This document shows positions 18,752-27,838 of a DNA stretch of 64,000 nucleotides, one piece after another. A program made the position numbers and the translations under genes. This stretch comes from an uncultured Bacteroidales bacterium (GTDB lineage Bacteria; Bacteroidota; Bacteroidia; Bacteroidales; UBA932). The DNA lies in NCBI GenBank assembly GCA_900321715.1, contig ONXC01000002.1, positions 47,610-111,609 of the forward strand. Direction: 5' to 3'. Below the pieces are notes generated by a model. That model made no database searches and was not told the origin of the DNA. It saw nothing but the letters and a program-made list of their open reading frames with translations. Every line of letters starts with the position of its first letter. Position 1 is the stretch's first letter.

Positions 18752-19849
18752 ATGAAACATCATCTTGCATTATATGCGCTCCTATGCGCGGCAGTCCTGT
18801 CGGGCACGGCATGCGCCGTACCTTACACGCCTCAAGAAACGGACTTAGAGTATTCTGAGCCGGACTCACTCCTTGTGACAGTAGTTTTTTCAGCCTCGGG
18901 TAAGCAGGGTTCAAAAGTTACAGGAGTCACTGACGGGGATGAGAGGAATATAGGCCGATGGAGCATCTTTGCCTTTGACGATGAGAGCGGGAGTTTCCAT
19001 TATGAGACTTCAGAATCAGGAGGTCCCCTTCCCTTAAGACTTGCTGCCGGCAGGAACTATACATGCTACGCCATTGTCAATTACCCGGAATCCGGCGTAG
19101 GAGCCTTTGACCCTTCGAGGGTACGTAACCCGAAGGACCTTACGCGTAAGACAGCCTACCTTGGAGACAACCGGGCATCATCACTGCTGATGTTTGGCAG
19201 CACCGGCATCGTACGCCTCCCGCAAACTGATACTGACGTAACCATCAATGTCCGAAGACTTGTTTCCAGGATTGATCTGCGTGGGCTTAAGGTAGACTTC
19301 TCAGAGAAGCCCTCCCTTGCAGGGAAGACTTTTACGCTCCGTTCAGTTTATGTAACAAACGCCTACAGGACAACGCTGTACGGAGACGATTACTCATTCT
19401 CCGGCTTATCCTCCACACGTTCTGCCTGGTATAACACCGGAGGATGGCACCGTGGGGAAATGGCAGAAGCCGGCATAGATGCCATCCTTGGTGATATCGG
19501 CATCAATACCGCCATCTCGGCCGGAAGTCCTTATACCGGAAACCACTCTTTCTATGCCTTCCCCAACCCTGCTCCGGTTTCCCAGGACGTGCAGACCATG
19601 GATGCCTGGACAAGGCGTTGCACACGGCTTGTCATTGAGGCTTCTATAGATTCAGACATAGTTTATTACGCCATCACCGTACCGGAAATGACACGTAACC
19701 ATATCTACGCCGCCTCCAACGTTATTATCCACGGACGTGGTTCCAAGGACCCCGAAATCATTGACATAGACCCGGACGTCATTGAGGTAAGCCTCACTCC
19801 GGTCATTGAAGACGGCTGGGACGGAGCCGGAAGCATAACACTGGATTAG
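18752..19849 (+). CDS. Minor fimbrillin-like lipoprotein
   Basis: A 365-residue lipoprotein (lipobox region VLSGTAC) of the fimbrillin superfamily. RWSIFAFDDESGSFHYE and YTCYAIVNYPESGVG are the N-domain strands, and VRRLVSRIDLRGLKVDF parallels the corresponding segment of the major subunit. The C-domain ends WDGAGSITLD. It probably forms part of an adaptor or tip complex, as Mfa3/Mfa4-type proteins do. It lies between the anchor and the giant adhesin with gaps of only 15 and 8 bases, so it is in the same transcript. Confidence 0.72.
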   Translation: MKHHLALYALLCAAVLSGTACAVPYTPQETDLEYSEPDSLLVTVVFSASGKQGSKVTGVTDGDERNIGRWSIFAFDDESGSFHYETSESGGPLPLRLAAGRNYTCYAIVNYPESGVGAFDPSRVRNPKDLTRKTAYLGDNRASSLLMFGSTGIVRLPQTDTDVTINVRRLVSRIDLRGLKVDFSEKPSLAGKTFTLRSVYVTNAYRTTLYGDDYSFSGLSSTRSAWYNTGGWHRGEMAEAGIDAILGDIGINTAISAGSPYTGNHSFYAFPNPAPVSQDVQTMDAWTRRCTRLVIEASIDSDIVYYAITVPEMTRNHIYAASNVIIHGRGSKDPEIIDIDPDVIEVSLTPVIEDGWDGAGSITLD

Positions 19850-19857
19850 AAGAAGAG

Positions 19858-22800
19858 ATGAAAAACACCCTGATACCGCTATTGTCGATTGCCATACTGG
19901 TTGCCACAGGATGCCGGGAGATTGAATCCGGCATCAAGGACCCATCATGCCATGGAGCATCAAAACTGGCCAGAGTTCACGTGGGTTTCTCCTCCATTGA
20001 GATGGGGGCGTCCGAAAGCACAAAGTCAGTGGCCTCGGACGACATTGAATACTTCTCTGACGCCTACCTCTTTGCCTTCCAGGCTTCTGGGGCAGGCGCC
20101 GGCAATCCGTGTACGGTGAACGGGGTGCCGGCGGCCATCCATACGCAGAGCAAATCCTTTGACTGGACCCTTCCGGCCGATACCCCTGTAGAGGTGCTGG
20201 CCGTGGTGAATGCCGCAGATGATATAAGGCAGCAGCTTGACGCATGGGCCGGCGGACAGGGGCGGTACACAAAAGCCAATCTTGCTGCCTTACAATTCAG
20301 CTGCCAGTCTGCAGAAGATCTTGCAGACCTTGACAATATGCCAATGACAGGAGCAGTCACAGTGACATTGGACCCGGATGCCCCAAGCATGAGCATACCA
20401 GTTAAGCGTCTCTTTGCCAAATTCAACATCACCCTGGACGTGAGCGACTGGGCCCTCCAGGGATGGACCGTTACTGCCGCCGGGGTCACAGGAGCACGTT
20501 CCAATACGCAGGTGCCTTACTTCTACACTGGGACGGGCGCCGGATTCAAGCAGACGGATCCAGTGAAACTTGCCGCAGTGGATTCTTCTACGGGAGCCGA
20601 TATAGCAGAGCTGAATTTCCGCGATTCAGGCGGCCGCTCCAGGAGTGTCACGTACTATTTTCTGGAGAATTGCCAGGGGGTCCAGGGAAGTGCAGACAGG
20701 TGGAGCTCCGTGGCACTTGACCTTGGGTCTCAGGTACAGAACTGTTCATACCTTAAAGTGAATGTGGCGGCCACAAAACCGGGATATGGTCTGCGGCGCT
20801 TCGGATACAGGATATACCTGGATTCTACGGAAGGATCGGCCATGAAAACAGGCTTCAATATTATCAGGAACACCTTCCGTTCAATTGTCCTCAAGCTTGG
20901 GGTGCCGCAGGACGGTTTCCTCTGGACAAACACTGCGCCCATCAGCTCAGCTCCGGGCGGCACCGTGTCCATTCCCTTCGAGACCACCTTGGAGAATCAT
21001 GAGCTGGCATTCCTTCCGCAGAATGACAGGCTGGTATATCAGAGCCATTCCTTTCATGAGAACACAGAGCATCTAACAAGCTTTCCTAGCTGCGGCACGG
21101 CCGTTTTCAAGGCAGCCGATGACGCTCCGGACGGATCCTATACAATAAGGGGCGGAAACAGCACCGGCGATATCTCTGATATGGCTACGGTGCAGATTAT
21201 CTCCCCCATAAACATAACCACTACGGTAGCTGAGAGTCACTATGCCTTCCAACGTTTCGCAGTAACCTGCAGCTCGGAGAGTATGGAGGGGATGGGTGAT
21301 GTCCAGAAGGAACGGATAGAGGCGGCATTCAGCAACCTGGGGTTACAGGGGCTTACGGCCGATGTAAGAATAATCGCCGCCAATCCCACCTATCGCACAA
21401 GCGTGAACGGGACCCAGGATGTTGTAAACAGGCAGTTCGTAGTACTGGCAACAAGGGATGGCGTTGCGGATTTCAAGCTCTACAACACCTCCACAGGGGC
21501 AGAATATGACACCTTCAACGTTACCATAGCCCGTCCCGCCATAAAATTCATCCAATCCACAAGCGGCCCGTATGCCAATAACGGTTTTTCCGGATTTGAC
21601 ACCGGCGCCGACGAAGGGCCGATCTACCACACTCCCTTCACTGGAGAGGAAGTCAAGGGCTATTTCCAGTTCACCGATGCACTTGGCAGCGCCATATCCA
21701 TCCAGGACCAGGACCTTGCTCTTGGATCACTTGAGCTTACTACGGAAAGCGGGTTCACATTCAGCGTCCGGTCCGCATCCGGAATCGCACGCACCTATGA
21801 GATGTCGGCATACCTTGAAAACTGGAGCCGCTTAGAGGAGAAAGGCTTCCACTCCAACGTTGACGGCACATGCACATTCATATCAGAGACGTTCAGTCCC
21901 AGCATTGAACTGCGGTCCGAATCCGGCGTCCTGGTATGCTCCAACCCGGTCCACTTCAAAGTGACAAATCCATTCTGTGAGTGGTTCCCGGGCGGTGATT
22001 TCACGCCACATACCTATGAGATAGTCCTGGACGGCACATCGGATTACATAACCACGCAGGACTTCTCCTATCACTGGCCATATCTGGCTTCAAACCAGCC
22101 CACAGTGCTTTCCTACGGTAATGTGAGAACATCCAAGGGCAGCTTTGCACCGTATTCCTTTGTCTACGAAGATAATCCCCACGAAGTGGAAAGACTGAGA
22201 GTGGCAAATGACCTGAGGAACTACGGAGCCATCCAGATTGGAGGCACCATAACCCACTCAAGGACCTCAGACTCGGTGACCATGCTCTGGGGTAACGTGG
22301 ACGTCATACGTGATTATATCATCTACGCGGGATACCAGTTCAGCCAGGTCAGTTACCTCAGTTCATTTACAACGCCATACAACAACGGCAACCTGTCACG
22401 CTTCATACCATACATCTTTGTTCTGGACAAGACCGGGATGCCTGTCACGCTAAGATACTGCGTGAGGACTACGGCATCGGCAAAAACCGGAATCAATGCG
22501 GTCAATCCCTCGGAAAACTTCTACAGGGAGACCTGCGCCGCGGAGCACTGGTGGCATGATGGTAATAACTATGTAAACGGTGCTACAGACCACTCTGGAG
22601 GCACATTGTGGGACTGCGAATACTCTTTGGATGCCCGTCAGTGCCTCACACAAAACCAGGTGGTGGTGTACTCCTCGCCAAAGACGGTCACATCAAAGGG
22701 TGAGCTCGCATATTACGAACTCCAATACGCCGGTCCCAGGGTTGAGACCAAGATTATCGGCAGTCAGGGGCACAACGGCTTCCACGCAGACTTCGTGTAT

Positions 22801-23328
22801 TCCTTCAGGAATGTGGCTTACTGGAACCAGCCGGAATTCGAGTTCTCAACAGCCAGCATAAATCCCAGGAACAATCCGTCAATAAAGACATTCCCGGACG
22901 GAGAGACTTACCTTGCGCTGGGAGATTACACCAGAATCCGCTTCTTCTGGAGGATGAAGAAATCTACAATGAATAAGCTGAACAGCTATGATACCCGCTA
23001 CGCAATCAGTGTCTCGCAGGTATTCCAGACAACTTATAATTCCCCCGGAGACCCCTCCTACTATATGTATTACTTCGGGGCCGCCATGCACAAGCAGACT
23101 TATACTGCAACTGCCTACTATGATCCCAGGCGCGATATACGCGAGAAACTTAAGTTGTACACTCCCTCAATCCCCTTCTATCGGCTCAGTGGCAACACCG
23201 TCCATGCTGCTTTTGACGGGACTGCCCCGGCTAGCTCTAAGGAAGAAGACATAGTAAATACCCACAGGATAGGCCAGGCGTATGGGGATACAGATTCCTT
23301 CTGGCTTCCTGAAAATCAAATCCAATAA
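19858..23328 (+). CDS. Large fimbrial tip adhesin candidate (DUF4906-like)
   Basis: An 1156-residue lipoprotein (LVATGC). The first 330 residues keep the fimbrillin pattern (DAYLFAFQASGAG; PVEVLAVVNAADD; VKRLFAKFNITLDVSDW). The remaining 800 residues are a beta-rich extension with no recognisable enzyme motif. Large proteins of this type, often carrying DUF4906, sit last in Bacteroidales fimbrial operons and are thought to form the adhesive tip, like Mfa5. Its density of the genome-wide ATCGGCC motif is low (about two in 3.5 kb), possibly reflecting a more recent origin. The DUF assignment is from memory of the layout. Confidence 0.68.
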   Translation: MKNTLIPLLSIAILVATGCREIESGIKDPSCHGASKLARVHVGFSSIEMGASESTKSVASDDIEYFSDAYLFAFQASGAGAGNPCTVNGVPAAIHTQSKSFDWTLPADTPVEVLAVVNAADDIRQQLDAWAGGQGRYTKANLAALQFSCQSAEDLADLDNMPMTGAVTVTLDPDAPSMSIPVKRLFAKFNITLDVSDWALQGWTVTAAGVTGARSNTQVPYFYTGTGAGFKQTDPVKLAAVDSSTGADIAELNFRDSGGRSRSVTYYFLENCQGVQGSADRWSSVALDLGSQVQNCSYLKVNVAATKPGYGLRRFGYRIYLDSTEGSAMKTGFNIIRNTFRSIVLKLGVPQDGFLWTNTAPISSAPGGTVSIPFETTLENHELAFLPQNDRLVYQSHSFHENTEHLTSFPSCGTAVFKAADDAPDGSYTIRGGNSTGDISDMATVQIISPINITTTVAESHYAFQRFAVTCSSESMEGMGDVQKERIEAAFSNLGLQGLTADVRIIAANPTYRTSVNGTQDVVNRQFVVLATRDGVADFKLYNTSTGAEYDTFNVTIARPAIKFIQSTSGPYANNGFSGFDTGADEGPIYHTPFTGEEVKGYFQFTDALGSAISIQDQDLALGSLELTTESGFTFSVRSASGIARTYEMSAYLENWSRLEEKGFHSNVDGTCTFISETFSPSIELRSESGVLVCSNPVHFKVTNPFCEWFPGGDFTPHTYEIVLDGTSDYITTQDFSYHWPYLASNQPTVLSYGNVRTSKGSFAPYSFVYEDNPHEVERLRVANDLRNYGAIQIGGTITHSRTSDSVTMLWGNVDVIRDYIIYAGYQFSQVSYLSSFTTPYNNGNLSRFIPYIFVLDKTGMPVTLRYCVRTTASAKTGINAVNPSENFYRETCAAEHWWHDGNNYVNGATDHSGGTLWDCEYSLDARQCLTQNQVVVYSSPKTVTSKGELAYYELQYAGPRVETKIIGSQGHNGFHADFVYSFRNVAYWNQPEFEFSTASINPRNNPSIKTFPDGETYLALGDYTRIRFFWRMKKSTMNKLNSYDTRYAISVSQVFQTTYNSPGDPSYYMYYFGAAMHKQTYTATAYYDPRRDIREKLKLYTPSIPFYRLSGNTVHAAFDGTAPASSKEEDIVNTHRIGQAYGDTDSFWLPENQIQ

Positions 23329-23867
23329 TGCTTATGAAAACCACAATCAAGCGGTTAGCCGCATCTCTGGCAGTCAGTCTCATGTGTATATCGGCCTTCT
23401 GCCAGCAGAGGGGGCATTTCCTTCTGGGCGGCGGCACGTCCTGCATAATCGGTTCAGGTTCTGCAGATAATCCCTCAAACCTGATATACACCCTTGAGGC
23501 AGGCATTTCATATGACCTTCTGGAGCATCTGAGACTCACAGGCGGCTTTGGCGGATTCCGCAGCGTTATGACTTTCTACGAGGGCGTAAAGCAGTATGAA
23601 TCGGCCAATGGCCCTCTGCTCTGGCTTGGGGCCGATTATCTCTTCCTGCCTGAAGGAAAGGCAATACGTCCGTCGGCCTCGCTTAACCTCGGTTACCGCC
23701 TTGCTATCCCAAGGGCATCAAACTCAGCTGAAGGGGCCTTCCTTCACGCCGCCCTCGGGGCCGATTTCCACCTTGGCGGCCTCTCCCTCAACCTCTCCCT
23801 TACCGCAGAATTAACCCAGGCCCTCCGTCCCGCAGCCGGGATATCACTGAGGATTCTGATTGACTGA
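23328..23867 (+). CDS. Small outer-membrane beta-barrel protein
   Basis: 179 residues with a signal peptide ending SLMCISAFC-QQ, then alternating amphipathic strands (FLLGGGTSCIIGSG, RLTGGFGGFRSVMTFY, SASLNLGYRLAI). It ends in LRILID. The start codon overlaps the stop of the adhesin gene (TAATG); an ATG two codons later is an alternative. It is the last gene of the fimbrial operon. Function is not recognisable beyond a predicted eight-strand barrel. Confidence 0.65.
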   Translation: MLMKTTIKRLAASLAVSLMCISAFCQQRGHFLLGGGTSCIIGSGSADNPSNLIYTLEAGISYDLLEHLRLTGGFGGFRSVMTFYEGVKQYESANGPLLWLGADYLFLPEGKAIRPSASLNLGYRLAIPRASNSAEGAFLHAALGADFHLGGLSLNLSLTAELTQALRPAAGISLRILID

Positions 23868-23872
23868 CAGCC

Positions 23873-24694
23873 CTACCGGATATGGATCTCACCCATATTC
23901 ACGCCCATCCAGCCGGTTTGGACAATGGGGACCTTCTTGCCATCAAGGTTCTTAACATACTCAGGTTTATCCAGGAAGGTGTGGGAGTGACCACCAACCA
24001 CAAGGTCAATTCCGCGGGTAGCGGCAACAAGCTGAGGATCAGTGATATCACCGGGGTTATGCTCCGTGTAGCCGATATGCGTAAGGGCAATGACAAGATC
24101 ACAGTGGGGACGCAGTTCATCGGCATACTTCTGGACCGTAGGGATCATGTCAAACTCCGGGATACGATTGGCAATATCACCCGCCAGCATATCCTTGAGG
24201 CTGCAGAGAACGCCGATAATACCTATGCGGCGACCGGCCTTCTCCACAACAACGCAAGGCTTCACGTACTTCCCCATCTCAAAGGGAGAGAAGTCATAGT
24301 TGCAAACAACCACAGGTACCTCAAGACTTGAAAGACGCTCTCCAAGGGCCTCTATGCCGTTGTCAAACTCATGGTTGCCAAGGGTGACTGCATCGTATTT
24401 AAGTTCATTCAGAATCTCCACCTCAACCGCTCCGCCAAACTCACTGAAATAGGACGACCCCTGGCTGAAGTCTCCGGCATGGAGAAGAAGGACATTCTCC
24501 GGGCCATCGGCCTTACGGACGGAATCAATGTATGCTGCACGTTCAAGGGCACCGCCCATGCCGGCAAATTCACCCGTGCGCTCAGGCTCCAGATGACTGT
24601 GGGTGTCGTTCACATGAAGTATTGTGAGCACGGGGCCACGGTTACAGGCTACCAGAAGAGCAGCGAAAGCAAATACAAAAACTATCTTTTTCAT
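23873..24694 (-). CDS. 5'-nucleotidase/UshA-type metallophosphatase, N-terminal half
   Basis: A 273-residue lipoprotein (AALLVAC) carrying only the catalytic metallophosphoesterase domain. LHVNDTHSHLEPE binds the first metal, HAGDF the bridging aspartate, TLGNHEFDNG the catalytic Asn-His, and VGGHSHTFL the last histidines. Full-length UshA/YfkN proteins also have a C-terminal substrate domain; here that is a separate gene four bases upstream. The pair probably forms a functional periplasmic or surface nucleotidase. The gene ends only five bases from the convergent barrel gene. Confidence 0.88.
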   Translation of the reverse strand: MKKIVFVFAFAALLVACNRGPVLTILHVNDTHSHLEPERTGEFAGMGGALERAAYIDSVRKADGPENVLLLHAGDFSQGSSYFSEFGGAVEVEILNELKYDAVTLGNHEFDNGIEALGERLSSLEVPVVVCNYDFSPFEMGKYVKPCVVVEKAGRRIGIIGVLCSLKDMLAGDIANRIPEFDMIPTVQKYADELRPHCDLVIALTHIGYTEHNPGDITDPQLVAATRGIDLVVGGHSHTFLDKPEYVKNLDGKKVPIVQTGWMGVNMGEIHIR

Positions 24695-24698
24695 ACTC

Positions 24699-25544
24699 CT
24701 AGTCCTCCATTATTACGCGGCCATCGGCCTTGGCTTCAATAACCTCTCCCTTGGCCTCCATGCCCTTCACATACCACAGCATCACTTCCTTCAGAAGCAC
24801 GGTGGAAAGGGTTACGTCCTCTGCCAGGGCGCCGATATTCAGTTTGTCACCGCCGTCCAGAAGGAAATCTATGGTGGTGACGTTGTAGATGCGCTCCGGG
24901 TCAATGGGTTCACCGCCAACAAGGGCGCTCACAAGTTTATGGTCCTTGACGCGGATTGTGGCGCCTGAAGTAGCCTGGAAGGCCTTTGTGCCGGCAAGTT
25001 GCTCAAACAATTCCGTTAGGGCCGATCCCTTCATCTTCACATAGCACACGTAGTTCTTGAAAGGGAACATGGAAGAAATGTCCTCCATGGTTATGGCTCC
25101 CTTGGGCATGGGTACGCGGATGCCGCCGAAGTTTGTTACGGCAAAGTCCATGGGCACCTTGAAAAGCTCAGTGCCGTAGGCCCTCAGGGCATCGGCAAAG
25201 AGGTTTCCAAGAGGAAGATCCGGGTCTGTCCTCAGGTTCTGATACTCCCCTGCACTATGGCCGATAACAGTCTTGAGCGGTGCCAGACGCCTCTGGGCCT
25301 CCATGAGGACCTCCGCAACCTCTGCAACGGGGCTATCTTCATCATAGCGGACGCCGGAAGGAGTGAGATAGATGTCATCCTCAAATGTGCCAAGCGCTGT
25401 GGACTGGTTTTCCAGCGTTACTGGCTGGGCGGCAGCCCTGTGGCCGTCCATGGGCACAAGGCGGTACTCCACCCTGGGGGCACAGGCAGCGAGAATCAGG
25501 AGATACCCGGTCAGGCCGGGTATGACGTGCTTTAGCCGTGTCAT
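24699..25544 (-). CDS. 5'-nucleotidase C-terminal domain lipoprotein
   Basis: 281 residues with a lipoprotein signal (MTRLKHVIPGLTGYLLILAAC, shown without its end) and then the nucleotidase C-terminal domain: GNLFADALRAYG, DFAVTNFGGIRVPMPKG (the NxGG substrate loop), and DFLLDGGDKL. An ATG at 25583 lies inside the upstream gene; ATG 25544 starts the signal peptide directly and is preferred. Most of the signal peptide is encoded by a 25-bp palindromic repeat (25502-25526) that also occurs in mnmA. It is coupled to the catalytic half downstream. Confidence 0.85.
   Translation of the reverse strand: MTRLKHVIPGLTGYLLILAACAPRVEYRLVPMDGHRAAAQPVTLENQSTALGTFEDDIYLTPSGVRYDEDSPVAEVAEVLMEAQRRLAPLKTVIGHSAGEYQNLRTDPDLPLGNLFADALRAYGTELFKVPMDFAVTNFGGIRVPMPKGAITMEDISSMFPFKNYVCYVKMKGSALTELFEQLAGTKAFQATSGATIRVKDHKLVSALVGGEPIDPERIYNVTTIDFLLDGGDKLNIGALAEDVTLSTVLLKEVMLWYVKGMEAKGEVIEAKADGRVIMED
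25502..25526 (-). repeat. In-frame palindromic element inside a signal peptide
   Basis: GATACCCGGTCAGGCCGGGT followed by ATGAC is nearly identical to the element in mnmA. On the coding strand it supplies HVIPGLTGYL, the centre of the lipoprotein signal peptide of the nucleotidase C-terminal domain protein, so part of an export signal derives from the repeat. Confidence 0.7.
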
Positions 25545-25564
25545 GGCCGGCACCGACCGGCCAT

Positions 25565-26974
25565 CTATTTCATTTTTAACCATTTCCAGAGGTCTTTGAA
25601 AGTAGATTTCTTACCATACATAAGGATACCCACCTTATAGATTTTGGCCGATGCCCAGGCGCACGCCACGAAGGTGGCAATGAGCAGTACAATGCTTAGC
25701 ACAAGCTGCCACATGGGCACGCTGAAAGGGATACGTGCAAGCATCACGATGGGGCTGGTGAAAGGAATCATGGAGAACCAGAACACCAGCTGGCTGTCAG
25801 GGGCCTTGAAGGCATACAGGGCCACAAAGAAGCCAAGCATGAGCGGGATGGTGATGGGAAGCTGCAGCTGTGAGCTGTCTCCTTCATTCTCCACGGCACT
25901 GCCGATTGCAGCAAAGAGGGACGCATACAGGAGGTATCCGAAGATGAAGAAGAACAGGAACGCAATTCCAATCTGAGCAAGATTGATATTGCCGATGGTG
26001 CTCATGATAACCTCCATCCCGGAAGGTTCTCCGGCCGATACTGAAGTGGTGTCCGTAACGGCCTTCAGGGAGTCTTCAAGAGTGAGCTGACCGGGGAGAT
26101 TCACATCCGGAGACATCTGCTGGACCATCTCCGTGGTGGGATCGTCACTCATAAGGCCCATGATCTTATCCTTCCCCATTATTCCCATGGCAACGCCAAG
26201 GAGCATTCCGGTAAGAAGGATCCAGAGGAGGAACTGGGTTATGGCAACAAGGGCAACGCCAATGATCTTGCCAAACAGGAGTTCGCTTGCCTTCACGGAT
26301 GATACCAGGACCTCCACCACACGGGAACTCTTCTCCTCAATGACGGAGCTCATGACCATACCTGAGAACAGGGCGATGAACATATAGATGGCCATACCCA
26401 GAATCATGCTCAGGGCCATGTAGATGCCGGATTCAGAGATGGTTTCCTTACCGGATTCGTCAATGGTGTAGCTGCGGAGCTTCACGTTGGACTTGACGCC
26501 GGCCATGATCTCTTCAAGGTTTTCCACGCCGCTCTGCTCTATGCGGTAGGCCTCCACGGCATCATTTATACGGTCCTCAATCATTGAGCCCGTATCCATG
26601 CCAAGGGGTTTCTCGCTATAACAATCGGCCTTTACACTGCGGCTCTCAAGGTCAAGTTCAGAAATGTTGAGGAGCACATCCACGCCTGCAGCCTTGAGAT
26701 TTGACTTCAGGCTATCTGCAACTGCATCCGGGCCAAGGTCTACATAATGCGTGACATCGTTGTCTTCCAGGTAAGGGAGCACAATGCCGCTACGGTCTAT
26801 CACGCCCACCTTCTTGGCCTCTTCCTTGGTGCCCATCATGATGACGGTAGGAAGGATGCAGATGCCTGCAAAAAGGATTGGAGCAAGGAAAGTGATAAGG
26901 AGGAAGCTCTTCTTCTTAACCTTGTTCAGATACTCCCTCTCTATGATTATGCCTAATTTCTTGAAATTCATCAT
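25565..26974 (-). CDS. ABC-2 type exporter permease (NatB-like)
   Basis: A 469-residue membrane protein with one N-terminal helix (residues of about 20-45), a large extracytoplasmic domain to about 190, and five or six helices in the C-terminal half. IEEKSSRVVEVLVSSVKASELL is the conserved cytoplasmic loop of NatB-type permeases that couples to the ATPase. It lies three bases from the ATP-binding gene. NatAB exports sodium in Bacillus, but many relatives have other substrates, so the cargo here is unknown. Confidence 0.87.
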   Translation of the reverse strand: MMNFKKLGIIIEREYLNKVKKKSFLLITFLAPILFAGICILPTVIMMGTKEEAKKVGVIDRSGIVLPYLEDNDVTHYVDLGPDAVADSLKSNLKAAGVDVLLNISELDLESRSVKADCYSEKPLGMDTGSMIEDRINDAVEAYRIEQSGVENLEEIMAGVKSNVKLRSYTIDESGKETISESGIYMALSMILGMAIYMFIALFSGMVMSSVIEEKSSRVVEVLVSSVKASELLFGKIIGVALVAITQFLLWILLTGMLLGVAMGIMGKDKIMGLMSDDPTTEMVQQMSPDVNLPGQLTLEDSLKAVTDTTSVSAGEPSGMEVIMSTIGNINLAQIGIAFLFFFIFGYLLYASLFAAIGSAVENEGDSSQLQLPITIPLMLGFFVALYAFKAPDSQLVFWFSMIPFTSPIVMLARIPFSVPMWQLVLSIVLLIATFVACAWASAKIYKVGILMYGKKSTFKDLWKWLKMK

Positions 26975-26977
26975 GGC

Positions 26978-27835
26978 CTATTCCTCCTCTCCTTTAACCA
27001 GTTTGATAAATATGTCGTTCATGCGCGGGATAACCTCCTTGAAGGAGTTGATAGTTACTCCCTGGCCGATAAGCTCCGTTAGCTTGGCGTTTACATCCGG
27101 ACGCGCTACAACAATGTTACGACGAGCCAGGGTGTCATCCGTAAACTCAATCTCAACGTTGTCCTCACCGTGTTGACGGCGGATTTCATCCGTGCCGCCG
27201 GTAACAACCAGCTTGCCATGGTTGATGAGGGCAATGTTCTCACAGAGTTCCTCTACGGACTCCATGTTGTGGGTGGAGAGGATGATGGTTGCGCCCTCGT
27301 CCTTGAGCCTCAGGATTTCCTTGCGGATAAGGTCCACGTTAACGGGATCGAAGCCGGAAAAAGGCTCGTCCAGTATCATCAGGCTGGGCTTATGGACCAC
27401 TGTGGTGATGAACTGAATCTTCTGGGCCATACCCTTGGAGAGTTCCTCAACCTTCTTGTTCCACCAGTCTGCTATATCAAAGCGGACGAACCATTTCTTA
27501 AGCTCCACGGCGGCGTCACGGGCGCTCATGCCCTTGAGCTGGGCAAGATACATTGCCTGGTCGCCTACCTTCATCTTGCGATAAAGGCCGCGCTCCTCCG
27601 GGAGGTAGCCTATACGTGATACATCGGCCTCCGTGATGGGGTGTCCCTGGAAGAGGATCTGGCCCTCAGAGGCAATGGTTATACGGTTTATGATACGGAT
27701 GAGGGTACTTTTACCCGCTCCGTTTGGCCCAAGGAGGCCAAAGATCTTGCCCTCCGGGATTTCCAGCGACACATTGTCCAGTGCCACTTTTTCCCCGAAG
27801 GTCTTGGTTACGTTCTTAACTTCTATTATTGCCAT
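26978..27835 (-). CDS. ABC transporter ATP-binding protein (NatA-like)
   Basis: 285 residues with Walker A GLLGPNGAGKSTLIR (near residue 35), signature ELSKGMAQKIQF, Walker B LMILDEPFSGFDPVN and switch histidine STHNMESVEELC. The final 60 residues form the DUF4162-like extension found in NatA/CcmA-group proteins. It pairs with the permease downstream to form an exporter. It starts four bases after the holA stop in the same direction. Confidence 0.93.
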   Translation of the reverse strand: MAIIEVKNVTKTFGEKVALDNVSLEIPEGKIFGLLGPNGAGKSTLIRIINRITIASEGQILFQGHPITEADVSRIGYLPEERGLYRKMKVGDQAMYLAQLKGMSARDAAVELKKWFVRFDIADWWNKKVEELSKGMAQKIQFITTVVHKPSLMILDEPFSGFDPVNVDLIRKEILRLKDEGATIILSTHNMESVEELCENIALINHGKLVVTGGTDEIRRQHGEDNVEIEFTDDTLARRNIVVARPDVNAKLTELIGQGVTINSFKEVIPRMNDIFIKLVKGEEE

Positions 27836-27838
27836 CTT

